Source: a virus. From it: 64,000 bases of DNA. This document shows, piece after piece, positions 1 to 12,500 of this stretch (its first letter is position 1; every line of letters begins with the position of its first letter). The stretch covers positions 92,697-156,696 of IMG/VR virus record IMGVR_UViG_3300045738_002037; one strand, written 5' to 3'. The notes under the pieces are model-generated. The model saw nothing but the letters and a program-made list of their open reading frames with translations, made no database searches and was not told where the DNA came from. A program made the translations under genes and the position numbers.

Positions 1-634
1 CCGCATGCGCATACCATGAATACGGATAACGTTGATTATTGATCATATAAATAAATTTACATTTTAATCCATCATACAACATTTTTATATAAGCCCAATC
101 AGAATCAATTATTTTCCTTATAACTGCTTTAGGGGCGTCCCATGTCTTTCTATGATTTTCAAACCATATTGGGATATATGGAGGAGGCGGAGCATTACTA
201 TGCCACGCAAATTCATTTTCATCATTGCCACAAGATTGGCGGAATATTTCTTCTGGCAAAAACACAGAAGGAGTCCTGTTTGGCTCCATTATTTGCAATA
301 TTACAATATCGGGTTTAGCTTTTATATAATCAGATAATCTATACTTATAGTGAACATATGTTCCCCCGCCGCAAAGCCCACAATTCCATACATCATCATT
401 CGGCAATAAAGATCCCAAAATAGATGGATACGCATGTTGCGGCCTTGCTATCTCAGGATTATCAGTTGATGCGGCGCGGCCCACGTCGGCAGTTGTAAAT
501 GAACAACCAATGCATAATATTCTTCTTTCTTTTCTATTTGGAGGCTTTGGATTTTTTATTAATTTAACAAACAAGTCCCCGGATTTTACGTGGGACGGGC
601 CAGAGAATTTAGAGCCAGGGTTAAAGTCTGGCAT
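1..634 (-). CDS. SGNH/GDSL-hydrolase-like protein (partial, C-terminus outside window)
   Basis: Reading the minus strand from an ATG at 634 gives an open frame that runs off the left edge, so at least 211 residues are visible and the C-terminus is missing. Near residue 43 there is an ILCIGCSFT segment. It is followed by a conserved-looking YPSILGSLL stretch, NCGLCGGGT, and KPDIVILQI about 75 residues later. This layout (G-[DC]-S-F-T block, then a glycine-rich block, then a P-D-hydrophobic strand) is that of SGNH/GDSL-type proteins, which are common in large marine and T4-like phages. The canonical Asp of GDSF is Cys here, so esterase activity is uncertain. No strong ribosome-binding site precedes the ATG. 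The next gene upstream ends 23 bases away on the same strand, which suggests one operon. Confidence 0.6.
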   Translation of the reverse strand, partial: MPDFNPGSKFSGPSHVKSGDLFVKLIKNPKPPNRKERRILCIGCSFTTADVGRAASTDNPEIARPQHAYPSILGSLLPNDDVWNCGLCGGGTYVHYKYRLSDYIKAKPDIVILQIMEPNRTPSVFLPEEIFRQSCGNDENEFAWHSNAPPPPYIPIWFENHRKTWDAPKAVIRKIIDSDWAYIKMLYDGLKCKFIYMINNQRYPYSWYAHA

Positions 635-656
635 TATCAACGGATAATAGCAAGAA

Positions 657-1022
657 TCATTCATCCTCTTCGCACAGCCCTTTTATAATATCGTTTATAT
701 CAGCATATTCTATATCATCATCATTCATAACTTCGCTGGGCAACGCCGGGTCTATTAAAACGTCTGTAACACCGCCCAATAAACTAATTGCTTCCAACAC
801 TTCAACCGCTTTACTGGCCTCCGCACAAACTAATAAACTTAGCGTTCTAGATTCACCAAAATTTTCTCTCAAAAGGACATTCATCTGAGTTTGCCATAAC
901 CCAGCTTTTTCGGCATTTGTAAATATCGGCAATATAGCAACGCCATCTTTTTCATACGAAAACAATTTCTGATTCTTCACGAAATTGCCGTATCCAAAGA
1001 CAATCATCGGCATATTTAACAT
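657..1022 (-). CDS. Hypothetical protein, 121 aa
   Basis: The ATG at 1022 follows AAGGTG at a good ribosome-binding distance. The predicted protein is soluble, with a hydrophobic start (MPMIVFGYGNF) and an acidic C-terminus (IKGLCEEDE). The stretch VAILPIFTNAEKAGLW loosely recalls the start of SseB-type domains, which is too weak to name a function. It lies in a run of small minus-strand genes downstream of the giant virion gene and is probably cotranscribed with them. Confidence 0.7.
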   Translation of the reverse strand: MLNMPMIVFGYGNFVKNQKLFSYEKDGVAILPIFTNAEKAGLWQTQMNVLLRENFGESRTLSLLVCAEASKAVEVLEAISLLGGVTDVLIDPALPSEVMNDDDIEYADINDIIKGLCEEDE

Positions 1023-1062
1023 GATGCACCTTAATTAATGCCAAATAACAAAATTGCATAAT

Positions 1063-1488
1063 TTATCTACAATCATCCTGCAAAGCAATAATGCTTACAG
1101 AATAATCTGATACTAACAATACGCCCTGTTGAGTCACCAAAGTCAATTGGCCTTGCACGCCGTTTCTCTTTGTGAATATTAACGGAATACCATAGCGTTC
1201 CAGATCACATTCATGGACTATCTTCCCAGGACCATAAGACACAGCGCCGGTTAACGTAATTCTCTTAAACGGTATGCATCCCGGAACATTTACAGGATAT
1301 CTCTTATGAATAACGATTTTAACATTATAGATATTTGTTATTATTAATTTGTTTCTATGTATAAATGCAAAAGTAAAATCTTCTAAAATATTAGGAACTC
1401 CATGCTTCTCATATTCTTCTGGAGTAATAATTTTAACATCACTAAACGACTGCCCGTCTGTCAACGAAATTAATGCGGCTTTATACAT
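1063..1488 (-). CDS. Hypothetical protein, 141 aa
   Basis: The frame opens with ATG at 1488, preceded by GAGATATAAT. The protein is rich in beta-branched residues, with repeated hydrophobic strands (KLIITNIYNVKIVIHK, LTLVTQQGVLLVSDYSVSIIAL). This suggests a compact beta fold rather than a membrane protein. No recognisable catalytic motif was found. It sits 40 bases upstream of the 121-aa gene in the same direction. Confidence 0.65.
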   Translation of the reverse strand: MYKAALISLTDGQSFSDVKIITPEEYEKHGVPNILEDFTFAFIHRNKLIITNIYNVKIVIHKRYPVNVPGCIPFKRITLTGAVSYGPGKIVHECDLERYGIPLIFTKRNGVQGQLTLVTQQGVLLVSDYSVSIIALQDDCR

Positions 1489-1577
1489 ATTATATCTCGA
1501 AAATTGATTTTAATAACTTTATATTATTTTTATAACAGTAGTTGAAGGCGATTTAGCCAACAAATAAAACGGCAACA

Positions 1578-2258
1578 TTACTCATTAAGCCCTTCTTGAG
1601 CTTTTTCTTCCACATAATCCTTAAAATATTTATGCAATATTGTGTTTAATTCATCAAAATCAACAGCAACAATATCAAATATGCTATGTTTTTCGGCGAT
1701 ACCGGCGGGAATCGTCCCGTCCCGCACGGGGCGATTTGTGCCATCTCGCGGAAGACCTGCCAGAGGACCATTTTTCGCATATAATGGTTCATAATTTATG
1801 GCTGTTACTTTACAGTCAGTTAATTCATTATAATCAGGCGATCCTGGGTAATCATAAGTCGAAGGTTCGCCAGGCTGATGATCCCAGTCCAATTCATACT
1901 CTAGATGATAAATAGCATCGCTAGCGTATTCATCTTCTATATTATCTAACGGGTTAGTCTTATCTTGCTGTGTCTTATCTTGCTGTGTTTTTCTTTTTAA
2001 AGGCACAGGCACAGCAGGATACTCCGGCACATATCCAATTTCTTCAATATCAATAGTATTAGAAGGACGCGTCCAGCCACTTTGTTCGTCTCGACCAGCA
2101 TCTTCGTCTCGATCACCATATTCGTCTCGATCAGACCTCGAAACCGCGAACTCGTCAGCGTCTTCAAGATCTTTATATTCAGAATTAAACTTATCCGGAT
2201 CTTCCGTAATGAACATAGCAAGTTGATCGATAGTCTTCTTATCTATTTTCTTATTCAT
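1578..2258 (-). CDS. Leader-module family protein, 226 aa
   Basis: The N-terminus contains FITEDPDKFN followed by EYKDLEDADEF, and NPLDNIEDEY recurs near residue 103. These are the same short modules found in the gene clusters at 32.6-33.7 and 36.7-41.3 kb. The body between them is very acidic and contains a duplicated KTQQDKTQQDKT. That stretch is encoded by a 15-base direct repeat near 1964-1993. The rest shows no known domain. It carries both module variants, the NIED type and the LEDADEF type, in one protein, so it is a useful link between family subtypes. ITE matches the T4 prohead-protease consensus [I/L]-x-E. A role as a packaged internal protein is inference. Confidence 0.7.
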   Translation of the reverse strand: MNKKIDKKTIDQLAMFITEDPDKFNSEYKDLEDADEFAVSRSDRDEYGDRDEDAGRDEQSGWTRPSNTIDIEEIGYVPEYPAVPVPLKRKTQQDKTQQDKTNPLDNIEDEYASDAIYHLEYELDWDHQPGEPSTYDYPGSPDYNELTDCKVTAINYEPLYAKNGPLAGLPRDGTNRPVRDGTIPAGIAEKHSIFDIVAVDFDELNTILHKYFKDYVEEKAQEGLNE

Positions 2259-2288
2259 TTTATGAAAGCCTCAATAAACACAGCTTCA

Positions 2289-2972
2289 TTAAATTTCCTG
2301 AGCTATAATGTCCCCTTCATATCCCCTATTAATACTTCTACCGGGACGTCCTTCTTTACCTGGCCTCTTAGCACCCTTCGAATAATATGTAGGCTTTAAG
2401 CCTTTTGATCTATGATAAAGTTCATTAGACAAAGCTCTTAAAAGTTTTGCGTAGTCATTGTCCTCGCCATACATCCATGAAGGTTTGTTTCCTAAAGCCT
2501 TTTTTTCTGGGTCCGACAATCTTTTAAGAAGGGCAACTGTCCAATCGTAAACAACTTCGTATTTCTCTTCCCAGTCTCGTTGTTTATCTGTAGTTTCGGG
2601 GTGATGACCCCATTTACCTTGCGTATCAGCAGCAGACATCGTAGCGGGCACATCGTCTTGCGCATCAGCAGCAGACATCGCATCAGCTACTTCTTCAGAA
2701 TCGCCGCTCGGTTCTGCCTCTGCCTCTTTATCCTTTTTACCCCAACCTAACTTTTTCTTTGCCCAGTCTAACGGCCCTTCATTGATCAATGCGTCAGTGT
2801 CTTCAGATAAAACACGAACCACACCTACCATATTATGCCATGCGACGGCCTCAGCAAGCTCGTCAATAGAATCAGAATATTTTACAAGAGTGCACTGAAG
2901 ATGATTAAACTTTGCGGGTTCATCGCTAATCATAGACGCGATAAGACTAGGATCAATCTTTCTGTTTTGCAT
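2289..2972 (-). CDS. Leader-module family protein (diverged), 227 aa
   Basis: AAGGAAAAGAAAA precedes the ATG at 2972. Residues 5-20 read KIDPSLIASMISDEPA, a diverged form of the DPKQIAKMITEDPDE leader. The middle is low-complexity acidic, with a repeat (MSAADAQDD then MSAADTQG). The C-terminal third is basic and aromatic (YDWTVALLKRLSD, YHRSKGLKPTYYSKGAK). No enzyme motif was found. In this copy the glutamate after MIS is Asp, so the [I/L]-x-E signature is not exact. It overlaps the 62-aa gene upstream by 20 bases. Confidence 0.65.
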   Translation of the reverse strand: MQNRKIDPSLIASMISDEPAKFNHLQCTLVKYSDSIDELAEAVAWHNMVGVVRVLSEDTDALINEGPLDWAKKKLGWGKKDKEAEAEPSGDSEEVADAMSAADAQDDVPATMSAADTQGKWGHHPETTDKQRDWEEKYEVVYDWTVALLKRLSDPEKKALGNKPSWMYGEDNDYAKLLRALSNELYHRSKGLKPTYYSKGAKRPGKEGRPGRSINRGYEGDIIAQEI

Positions 2973-3141
2973 TTTTCTTTTCCTTTTTATTGCTTAAACC
3001 CATCTTTTTAATGTATTCGTCCCTTTGTTTAGGGTCCACCAAAAAAGATAAGCGTTCATCATCTCCTTCATCACCAACAATGCTGTTGGGATAATTAGCT
3101 ATTACTTTCCAATGACCTTCCAAAATACGATTTAATTTCAT
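2953..3141 (-). CDS. Short basic protein with MKLNRILEG start, 62 aa
   Basis: This short gene starts with ATG at 3141, touching the TAA of the gene upstream (TAATG arrangement), so translational coupling is likely. Its N-terminus MKLNRILEG closely matches MKLSRILNE, which opens two proteins at 36.7-37.9 kb. The C-terminus is lysine-rich (NKKEKKNAKQKD). It may be a minimal member of the second leader class, with ILE fitting [I/L]-x-E. Function is unknown. Confidence 0.6.
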   Translation of the reverse strand: MKLNRILEGHWKVIANYPNSIVGDEGDDERLSFLVDPKQRDEYIKKMGLSNKKEKKNAKQKD

Positions 3142-3458
3142 TACGATGTAGACAAAGAAACAACTGGGTCAACAGCATGATTGGCGTACCCCGCAGAGCC
3201 AACCTGTAACAGCCCTGGCAATCGTAACCATTCTTGTTGACCATGATTCCAACCAGTTTGCTGGCCGGAACCACTTTCGAGTCGAGTTACAGACTCACCG
3301 GTTAAAGCTGCCTGAGCTTCTGCCGTTGTAACCCTGGCTTTATCATCTTTAACTACAGTAATGTTCGATGGATATGCTATTTTGCCTTCTTTGTTTGGCG
3401 GCACTTGCACAAAACCATTAATAATTGGAAAATCCCTGTATATGTAAATATTAGCCAT
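3141..3458 (-). CDS. Hypothetical protein, 105 aa
   Basis: I chose the ATG at 3458 because AGGGAAAAA lies just upstream. A longer reading from a TTG at 3524 would overlap the giant gene and has a poorer start. The protein begins MANIYIYRDFPIINGFVQVPP and has a Gly/Gln/Ser-rich C-terminal half, which fits a small virion or tail accessory component. It lies 47 bases downstream of the giant virion gene and probably shares its late transcript. No domain was recognised. Confidence 0.65.
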   Translation of the reverse strand: MANIYIYRDFPIINGFVQVPPNKEGKIAYPSNITVVKDDKARVTTAEAQAALTGESVTRLESGSGQQTGWNHGQQEWLRLPGLLQVGSAGYANHAVDPVVSLSTS

Positions 3459-3505
3459 ATTATTTTTCCCTATGTGTTTAAACATCTCCCCATGTGATTC
3501 ATAAT

Positions 3506-6500
3506 TTATGTTTGGTCGGGCCAACGCATACGATCTGGAAGTATTTCTCTAGATGTTATACGGTCCAAAATTAAGCCCTCTCTTCTACTAACATCCATAG
3601 ACTTATCGACCAAAATAATGCTCATGCCCGTGGCCACTACAGTATCATATGATGTAGCCCGTAACCTATTACCTACCCTTAAATAAGGAGCATACTTATT
3701 CACGTCATATCCTTTAGCCCTGGTTAATAATTTAACTGTTGCAAGTGACCCTTCATATGTTCTATTTGGATCAAACAAATCCCTTTCTAACTCCAACCGT
3801 ACGCTTTTATTGGCGGTTAGAACTAACGCACAGGGTTCTACAATAACTTCTTCAAAATCTTTAGGATCAGGCACATATTTCTCGGGATAATCATAAGGCG
3901 GAGGCGGAACAAAATCCAAGCAAATTTCCGTCTGCAATGCCTCTGGTAAACAAGAACTCCCAAACCCAGACCCAGAAATATTACCTAATATAACACCTCC
4001 ATCAGAAGCATTAGTGGATATATCTGGCTCTTCGGTAGTCGTGGATGAAGTAGTTGTCGTATGAGGAACAATCTCATCGCATATTTCTAATTCTAATTCT
4101 AAAGACATAGACAACAATTTCGTGCCATTATATCTAGGCGCTGAGTCTTGCGCCTCCGGATTATCTTCACAATCCGGATAATTAGGACAAACAATACCGC
4201 CTAAAAGTAATGGACGAGCATTGCCATTATTGAAATCAATGGGCACAATCCCACCGTAAAAAACTGTTGAAATTTTATCACAAAGTCTTATTGACCTACC
4301 GGCAAGATCATTCGCATCATATGGGTCAATACCGTCAATAATTGGATGGCCACTTATGGGTCTAGCTTGCCACGTGCCAGCATTTGTAACTCTGTCTTGC
4401 GGGTCTGGCCGCATCTTGGTACCCAATGCTTCCAATATAGCACGTGCGCGGCTAGTGTCAGCAACCTCGTATTCATATACCACAACCACTCTGCGACCTT
4501 CACCTAACAGCATCCAATTTTTAATATTCTGAACATCATCTGGGCTAAGCACTGTAAGTGGATCTATCATGACAAGTTTGGCAAAAGCCAAATCTCTGCC
4601 ATTCGAATCAGTGCCAGATATCGGGCCAACATGCCCGCCTTTAACATACAAACCTTGAGCAGCTGGAAATAAATTCCGTGACCCAAAAACCCGCAGCATA
4701 TTAATCGGATAATTTCTGTCATTTTCAGCAAATGATTTATACCCCACAACATTAACAACACTGGCGCTTGCTCCTACTGTTGGATTGCATTCCGGATAGA
4801 GATTGACCATAAATTGTTGGTTTTCTCGATTATTTGCAAGTCCCGAAAGCCCCGTTTGGCCGCCGCGACTAAAAGATTCATACATCAAAAAGGTAGTATC
4901 CGCTATAAGAACCACTTCGCCTAAAATATCACCGCCGTCAGACAGCGGTATTGTTTCTACTGCCGCAATAATATTATTGGCCCCGCCAACAGATGCCCTA
5001 CTCCAAGATAGCCTTCTAATTCCAACAAATAAACCATTCAACCTATCGCAGCTACCATCAAAAACTTCCGGGCAGACATCTATTTTGTTGTCGTGCGTCA
5101 CGCGGACATCGCGATCTTCCGCCCATGTCGACGGCAATTGTCGCGGGTTAATATCAGAACTTCTTGATATAGTTCTTCTAAAATGTTCAGCCGCAAAGAA
5201 GCTGTGATTTGGGTTTCTACATGGCGATGGATACACTTTGCTAATTTCAAACTGATCTATTGCACACGGCTCCCCATATGGGCTATAATTATGTATATCC
5301 TTATACAATGTTATTTCTGTGCCTATGCCATCGGACGGCAACAAATCAAATTGTTGTTGTTGAATATTGTCAAATTTCAATGTTAATGTTGCTTTGTTAA
5401 TAGCAATAACTTCATTCCAATTCACATCAACATGTGGTCCGGAATTATCTCCAGGATTCATGTCAACACCATTGAAACCAATTATCAATTCACGTTCTGC
5501 AAAAATTTGGCCCCAACTTTGCACAAATTTACCATCATCAGGGTCAATAATATTTGGATAAAACGGACCGATGCCATTATTAACCACTGTGCCATTAGAC
5601 AGTGTATTATATCCACTAAGCCCAGACCAGACTAATCCCGGAACTGTCATTCTTTCATCATTATTATGATCAGCAGCACTTCCAGTCGTGACAATTGGAT
5701 TTATTAAACAACTACCAGCGGGGCTGCATGTTTCAGTGGGCGAATCCCTAAAGAAATCAGCATGCGGTTTAAGAATTACATTGACTACCTCACACACGAA
5801 AGGTAAATAATCACCTTGTCCGCTAAACTCCGCAACTGGCGTTTCTAATACACCAATGCCGTTTCGTGAATTAGAATCAGGAGGCATTGTGGTAGTGGTA
5901 GTAGTAGTACCATCAACCGGGCCAACTAATTGAGCTTCAACCAAATCAATAAGTAAATGGTATCCGGGAACATACGGGCCATAAGGAGCATTTACGTGTG
6001 TCCCGCCTTCTCCGGTCCATGTAGAATTATAAACTAATTTAGTTCCATCTGACGAAACAATTAAATTCGGCTTAGCATAAAACGGATCCGCAAAACTATC
6101 GGTAGAAGGATCATATCCGTCCTTACCAACTATATGATTCCCATTAGGCCCAATCGGTACTGGATCTAATGTACTGGGATCATATATTCTGCTGACCAAA
6201 TCATAAGTTGGGTATCCGCCAACAGCATCTTCCCAGCCTGCTTTTGTTTCACTTCCTTGCTCGAGACCCAACAGTATTCCGCCAGTTAGGTTTAATAATT
6301 CATTTTTAATTCTATCATCAATGCTGTCGCCGCCACTATAAGCTACGCCATTAAATGATGACCTAGAAGTATTGGCACCAACATCATTTAGCAAAATAGA
6401 ATAGTTATCAACTTTAAGCACCGCTGATGTTATTAAATCTAAATCCGTATCTTTATTTAACCAATCATTTAACCCGGTCGCCGCATAACTGTTTACAAAA

Positions 6501-9500
6501 GATGTTACCGGCGTTCCCGAAATTCCGTTCCAAGGAGGATCACTCCTACGAGCATCAATTGACACATCATAATCAAACCCACCATCTCCTGTCAGATGTG
6601 CATTTTTAATCAACTCATTATCATTTAAATAGATAGCAATCGTTTCAGCCGACTGGCTTCTTACATACAATAAACCTGTAAAATCTGTACCGTCATGGCT
6701 ATACTCGTTGCCGCCTTCTAAATTAGATAATCTATTTTTCCTATAAGCCTTCGTGAAAAGACCAGGAACAACTATATTTCCAAGCATGGCAAGTTGTGGT
6801 CCAGACAAGCCTGCGCCAGAAACCGATGCCGCATGGAACTGCGGATTATAAATAATAGAATTAACACATATTGCGCTATTGGCCATTTGACCCTGCGCAC
6901 GGGCTGACGTATTATCGAATGGCCCAGCGACTCCAATGTGGGCATACAAACACCTTTTAACCAATATATGATTTGACCCAGTTTCCGCGTCCGCTGCTGA
7001 CATTAATAAACCCGGTGCCCCGGTCGGGGAACTCAATCCTTCAGAAATTATGCAATTCTGGAACGTTATATAACGACATGTTGAACCCGCAACGGTCGAA
7101 GGCTGTATTTTAGCACAAGCTTGAAGGCCCCATGACAGTGAACAATGGTCAATCAAAATATTTTCTATAGTAGGGTCTGGGCCATGAGCAATAACCCCCA
7201 ACGCTACGCCTTGGCCGGTGGCTTCAATCCCAGTAGATGCTTTATCATGGTCCCCGTGCCTAATATAAATATTTCTAATTAAAACATTAGATGCTCTAAC
7301 AAGCAGCGCAGTTCCAATTATCGTAATGCCGGGGTCTGGAGCAGTTTCACCGGCGACAACACAATTTGGAATGTCAATATTGATCGGCAGGATTACGTCC
7401 CTGCCCGCACTTTCTCCTTGTAATTCATCGGCATTCCTAAAATCAATGACGCCGCCAACTTCAAACACAATTATTCTTGGCCCTTGAGTCGTTAATGCTT
7501 CATATAGCGATCCCGGCCCTGTTGGCGATAAGGTAGTCACTTTCAGAACATTAACATCGCTGACATCAGAAAATTCAGTTGAAATATTACCTTCGGGTTC
7601 AGGCAATACCACTGCTGGTTTACCACCTGACCCAGGAACCCCCTTGGTCCACGCATTCGTTCTAGTGTGCGTTAACCGCACCATGCCGACATTCGGATCT
7701 TCTACATTGTAAGCAACAATTTCATCTCTATATAAACCACCAGTTATGTTAATAGTGTTGTCGGCATTATATTCTCTATCCGGGCCATAGGCTACAAACG
7801 CATACGCGGCGTGAAGTGTGCTAAAATCTCTCCTACCGCCAGACCGCAGTCTAATCGGATTTTGCAAACCGGTTATATCGTAAATTTTAGCTTCGTATTG
7901 TTGAGACTCAAATTTAACACTCGTTGGATTAGACAATGCCGCCCAATTGTCGGGACAACTCCAAAAACCTTTCCTTGGATTTATTTCATAGCTAACGCGA
8001 TCTTCAAATTCACTACTTTTAGTACAATTAAGAACAACTATACGACCAATTCTACCATTAGGATAAATATCATCTTTGCTATCATATAATGGTATAACAC
8101 CGCCAGCAATATGGCGTAAAAGATCAGCATCTTGCAATTGGACATCAAAAGCTGGCATCACAACTTTAGCTAATGCCACACCCGTGGCTGTGGCCGGTGG
8201 GCATACTTGTAACGATAAGATCACGCTGCCATCGCCGCCAAAACCAAATCGCTGGATATGATCCCCTTTGGCTATATCGGCAGTCCTTTCATAGGCCATG
8301 TGGTTAGCAACATAAACATACTGATTGTCTAAATCTAAAATAATATCATTGGGTGATTGTGGGCCAAGGCTATAATGATAATTAAATAGAACCCCGCGAG
8401 GAAGACGAGAACCTACCGTAGAGACATCAGACCCATCAAAGTCTAATTTTAATATTTTCGCAGTTCCATGTTCAGGGTACCGATTGTCGTTGGTTCGCGG
8501 CGGAATTGTCTCTACGGTACTAAGATAAATATGTTGATTTTTAACATCCAGATCAATGCCTCTTACATTATCGATCCCAGTTAAACCATCACGCAATATG
8601 ACCTTGCTGCTTCCACTAAGATTAGCACGGCGCAATCGGCCAGGATAAGGACCATCGGCATCAGCTGTGGCGTATTCAGTCCAATACATATGCCCATTTT
8701 CAAGATCCAGAGCAAGCCTCGATGGGCGATATAGTCCCAAATGCTCAAGCCGACTGGCACCACCATCAACTAACGGATGACCACTAGATCGCTTTGCCCG
8801 CCAGTTGCTGCTCGCTCCTACGTGGACATTTTTCACCGTTATACCAACATCTAATTGTTGAACTAAATCATGGTATGCGCTTCCAGTCTTATGGTTGGCA
8901 AAGTCAGAGTGATGGCCGCCAAGTATTACCAATCTTTTATGGCCCAGTGCCAGCCAATCCTTAAGACCACTTATATGATCTGAAGATAACGGAGTATTAC
9001 CCCATGGGTCTATGAACAACAAATCAATGCTGGCCGGAATTGGCCAAGAGAACACTTTTGTTTGACTGCCCGTCATATTCGGGGCAAATGAGTGAGATTT
9101 TCTATATGCCTCGTACCCAGGGTCACCATAAGAATAATCGAATACCCCAGGACCGTCTTTTACAGGGTCACGTGCAACAGGTGCACCAAAATATCTTAAT
9201 ATGGTTCCTTCATAAACATCATGCTTCCTAGTTTCTCCAGAAGCTGTATCGGCGGACGTGTAAGGAGGGTAGGGGACCCGGTCAACGACGCCTATGCTGT
9301 CATATGCCGGAGCATCATGGGGACGACGCTCACAAACAGGATGTAAATTACGTAAGAATTTTTGGTTGTCAATGTCAAAACCAAAATATCCAGAATCTGC
9401 GATATATTTATCAAGAGCATGATTATTATTAAAACTGCAAGGTGATTGTGACGGATAATAATATTGCCCATTCCGGATGCACCGGTTTTGGCAATCTCGC

Positions 9501-12500
9501 TTATAAGTGCGGAAAGCGGCGGCGGTCATCTGCCTTTTGGCGATCGCGAGTGCCGCATCACTGCAGTAGCCTTTATATATGTGATAACGTAAGCGCGTAT
9601 TGTATTGACCGATCACTGGACTTCGGGGAGGGCGATATATGTCTTGAACCAACCATTGCCTATCAAGCATCACCACTACTTCAGACACTTTATTAACGGG
9701 CATCCAAGATTGTTTACCAACTAGTTGTGACCCAGTAGAATCCTGTATTCCATAAAACAATGATTCAACGGCAGCAAAATGGTAATTGGGTTCAGGCTTG
9801 AATGGAAAAAAGGTAGTTTTTGTCGCAGTATATGTGTATCCCAACGGAGAAAGTTGAGTACCCGTAGAAAATAGCGCCTTAGGACCGGACTGCACATTTT
9901 CAACTAAAATATTAGTAAGATCGACAGAAGCTGGGAAAGTTAATTTTGCAGAACCCCGCGATCCCGTTATCAATCGCAATGCACCGCTATAAACAATGCT
10001 TTCTATTGATGAGCCAAGATTATAAGTTTTAATATCTGATATGATGTTATCAGTTGGGGCCGACTTAGAAGTAAAATAATTCGGAACCTCTTCAAGCGTC
10101 AACGACTTTGATGATTGTAAAGGAGGATCAGTAGTAGTTAAAAGCTGCTCGCCGGAACCATCTAAATTGGCTCTTCTCACTTCCCCGCGTGCAGCGGAGT
10201 CATCCACATGATCTTCAAGCCAATACATCTTACCACGGACAACATCTAATGCTATGCCGTGAGGATTTATGCTTCTTCCTCCCGGCGGCGTTATATCTTC
10301 CACATTTGTGCCGTCCAAGTCAGCACGCATTATCTTGCCAACAGACGGAACAGCACCTGCGGGATTAGGAATTGAAGAATTCTGAACCGACGTAGCAATT
10401 GTCCAATACATCTTTTGATTGATGTTGTCAATTGCTATATCCGTGGCACCATCTTGATCGCTCACTAATATTTCATCGTTTGGAGCATCAAGCCACTTAT
10501 TCTTGCCCAATTCTAATCGTTCCGGGGGCCAACGACGTATAGTGTTGGGTAATCCGTTATTATCCGAGTTAGAAACATAGTAAAGTTTCTGAACTGTAAT
10601 GTCCGGAACAGCAGTGGTAGTGGTAGTGGTAGTAGTCCGAACCAATCCCGTACAATCATAAGAATCCGCTATTGTAACATCGGCCCAACTGTCAGAAGCT
10701 ATCGCTAAAAATTGATCTGGAGCAGCAGTCGTTATGTCTAAAAATTTCTGGCCATATGCAAATGATAAAGCACTAATCTGATTTAACGGTATAACACCTC
10801 TGGTAGCACCTCTGTCTGTTAACAAATGCCCGCCTTGATCAGTGCCTCTGCCATCCAACAGCCCAGTGTCTAAATAAGAAAAATTATGGGGTCTAATTCC
10901 ATAATCTTTATAATCTGCCACAGCATTTCCGCTAGTGCCGGGTCTATAAATAGGACCCACAAGGTTATCAACTACAGTTACTCCAGCGACAACAGCAGCA
11001 ACGAGCGGTATGAGTGTACGGCGAGGTTGACCCGGCTCGCAGTTGTAACCAAAGGCTTTACTCTCAGCGCGATTTAACCATATGTGGGGATTGCAGTATG
11101 TCCCTTCTTGAATAATTTCAACTCTCCCCGTGGGTTCCATGTAGCGTGCGGGACGCGAACCGAAAACTGTTCGCAATCTATCATATGCTGCCAAATAATG
11201 AATAATTTGATTTGTACCAGCAGGCGGTGTATTACCCTTTGTGCCGCTCCACTCAACATCGAAAACTACAGTATACACATCTGGACGACCAGGCCATCCA
11301 CGCTCAACGATCTTGCTGCCAACCGACCGGCGGTAGGTTTCTGGCTTTCCCCGCGCTTTCACGTTGCTAACAAATCGAACCACGCATGCGTCCGGGTTCT
11401 CTGCCCACACACGATTACCATCAGTTGTGCTCCTATGGTAATTCAGCCCAGCTGGCGAGTAATTGTTAAACTGGCGCTCCATGTATTTTTCAAACTTGCT
11501 ACTGGAATAATTATTTTGCCTGTCGTTGCCAGTCAAACCGCCAGCGCTACGAAACACGCTAGCTGGTATTATAGCAGTGCGGTCTGGATGATTTTTGTAA
11601 CGTTTAAAAATCCTAAATGACGCATTCGAAGTATTCGACCAGCTAACTGTAAATCGCTGTATCTCATTTTGACCTACTAGAACGTTCGGTTTGCGGTCAA
11701 CGCTCGGTTTGCGGCTATCATCCGCAAATGGCCGGGACCAAGAAGGATTCGTTGCTTTATAAGCAAAATCACCAACATCAAACATCCGCCATATGTCTCT
11801 ACTTTTACCCTGAACATCAACGCCAGCATATTTTACAAGAACGTGCCTGCCATCTTGTGAAAATTGTAAAGATTCTTCATCCGGGCCGACGAAATAATTT
11901 GTTCCATCAACAGTGACAATATCCTGTCTGACATGAATCGTGCCGGGGTCTGATACTGACGCAAAAAGCTCAGTAGGCCAAAGCCCAGTATCTTGGCCGC
12001 CAATTCCTGTAATGAATGATGTAGCGAAAGCAGGATGGTTATAATAGCTCTCGTATATTTCTCTTTCATTTACTCCTGACAAATTAAACGCAGCAATAAC
12101 TTCTTCACCATAATCACTTGTTGTAGATTCTAGAATTGAATTAAGATTAATAATATAAAGCCATAGATCGCCGTTATATGCGCCATGTGCTGTAACAGGA
12201 CGATTTGTAACATTGTCCGTCCATGTGTCATTGCTGCCAGTGCTGCCCCCAGCAGCATCGCATCGAAGCCCACCGACAGTATCGCACGACCCATATGGCG
12301 TTCCTATAACCGCCATATATGATCTTTCTACACTCTCGCCATTGTCAAGAACCACAGTTTTGTGAACAGGAACACTGCTCGCGCAATTTAAAATATAAAA
12401 AGGAAATCTTTTTCTCTTTTTAACTGGCGTTTCACCATCAGTGTCAAGTTTAATAACTTTTAATATTCTTCTGTCATTTGCATCTATCCCAACAGTAAGA

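Noticed and set aside
46-53. TATAAATA on the plus strand
   Set aside because: Lies inside the minus-strand SGNH-like gene and precedes no plus-strand gene; likely chance.
3459-3524. N-terminal extension of the 105-aa protein to a TTG at 3524
   Set aside because: It would overlap the end of the giant gene. The ATG at 3458 has a clear ribosome-binding site.
6847-6854. TATAAATA inside the giant gene
   Set aside because: Plus-strand match within a long minus-strand coding region, with no plus-strand gene after it.
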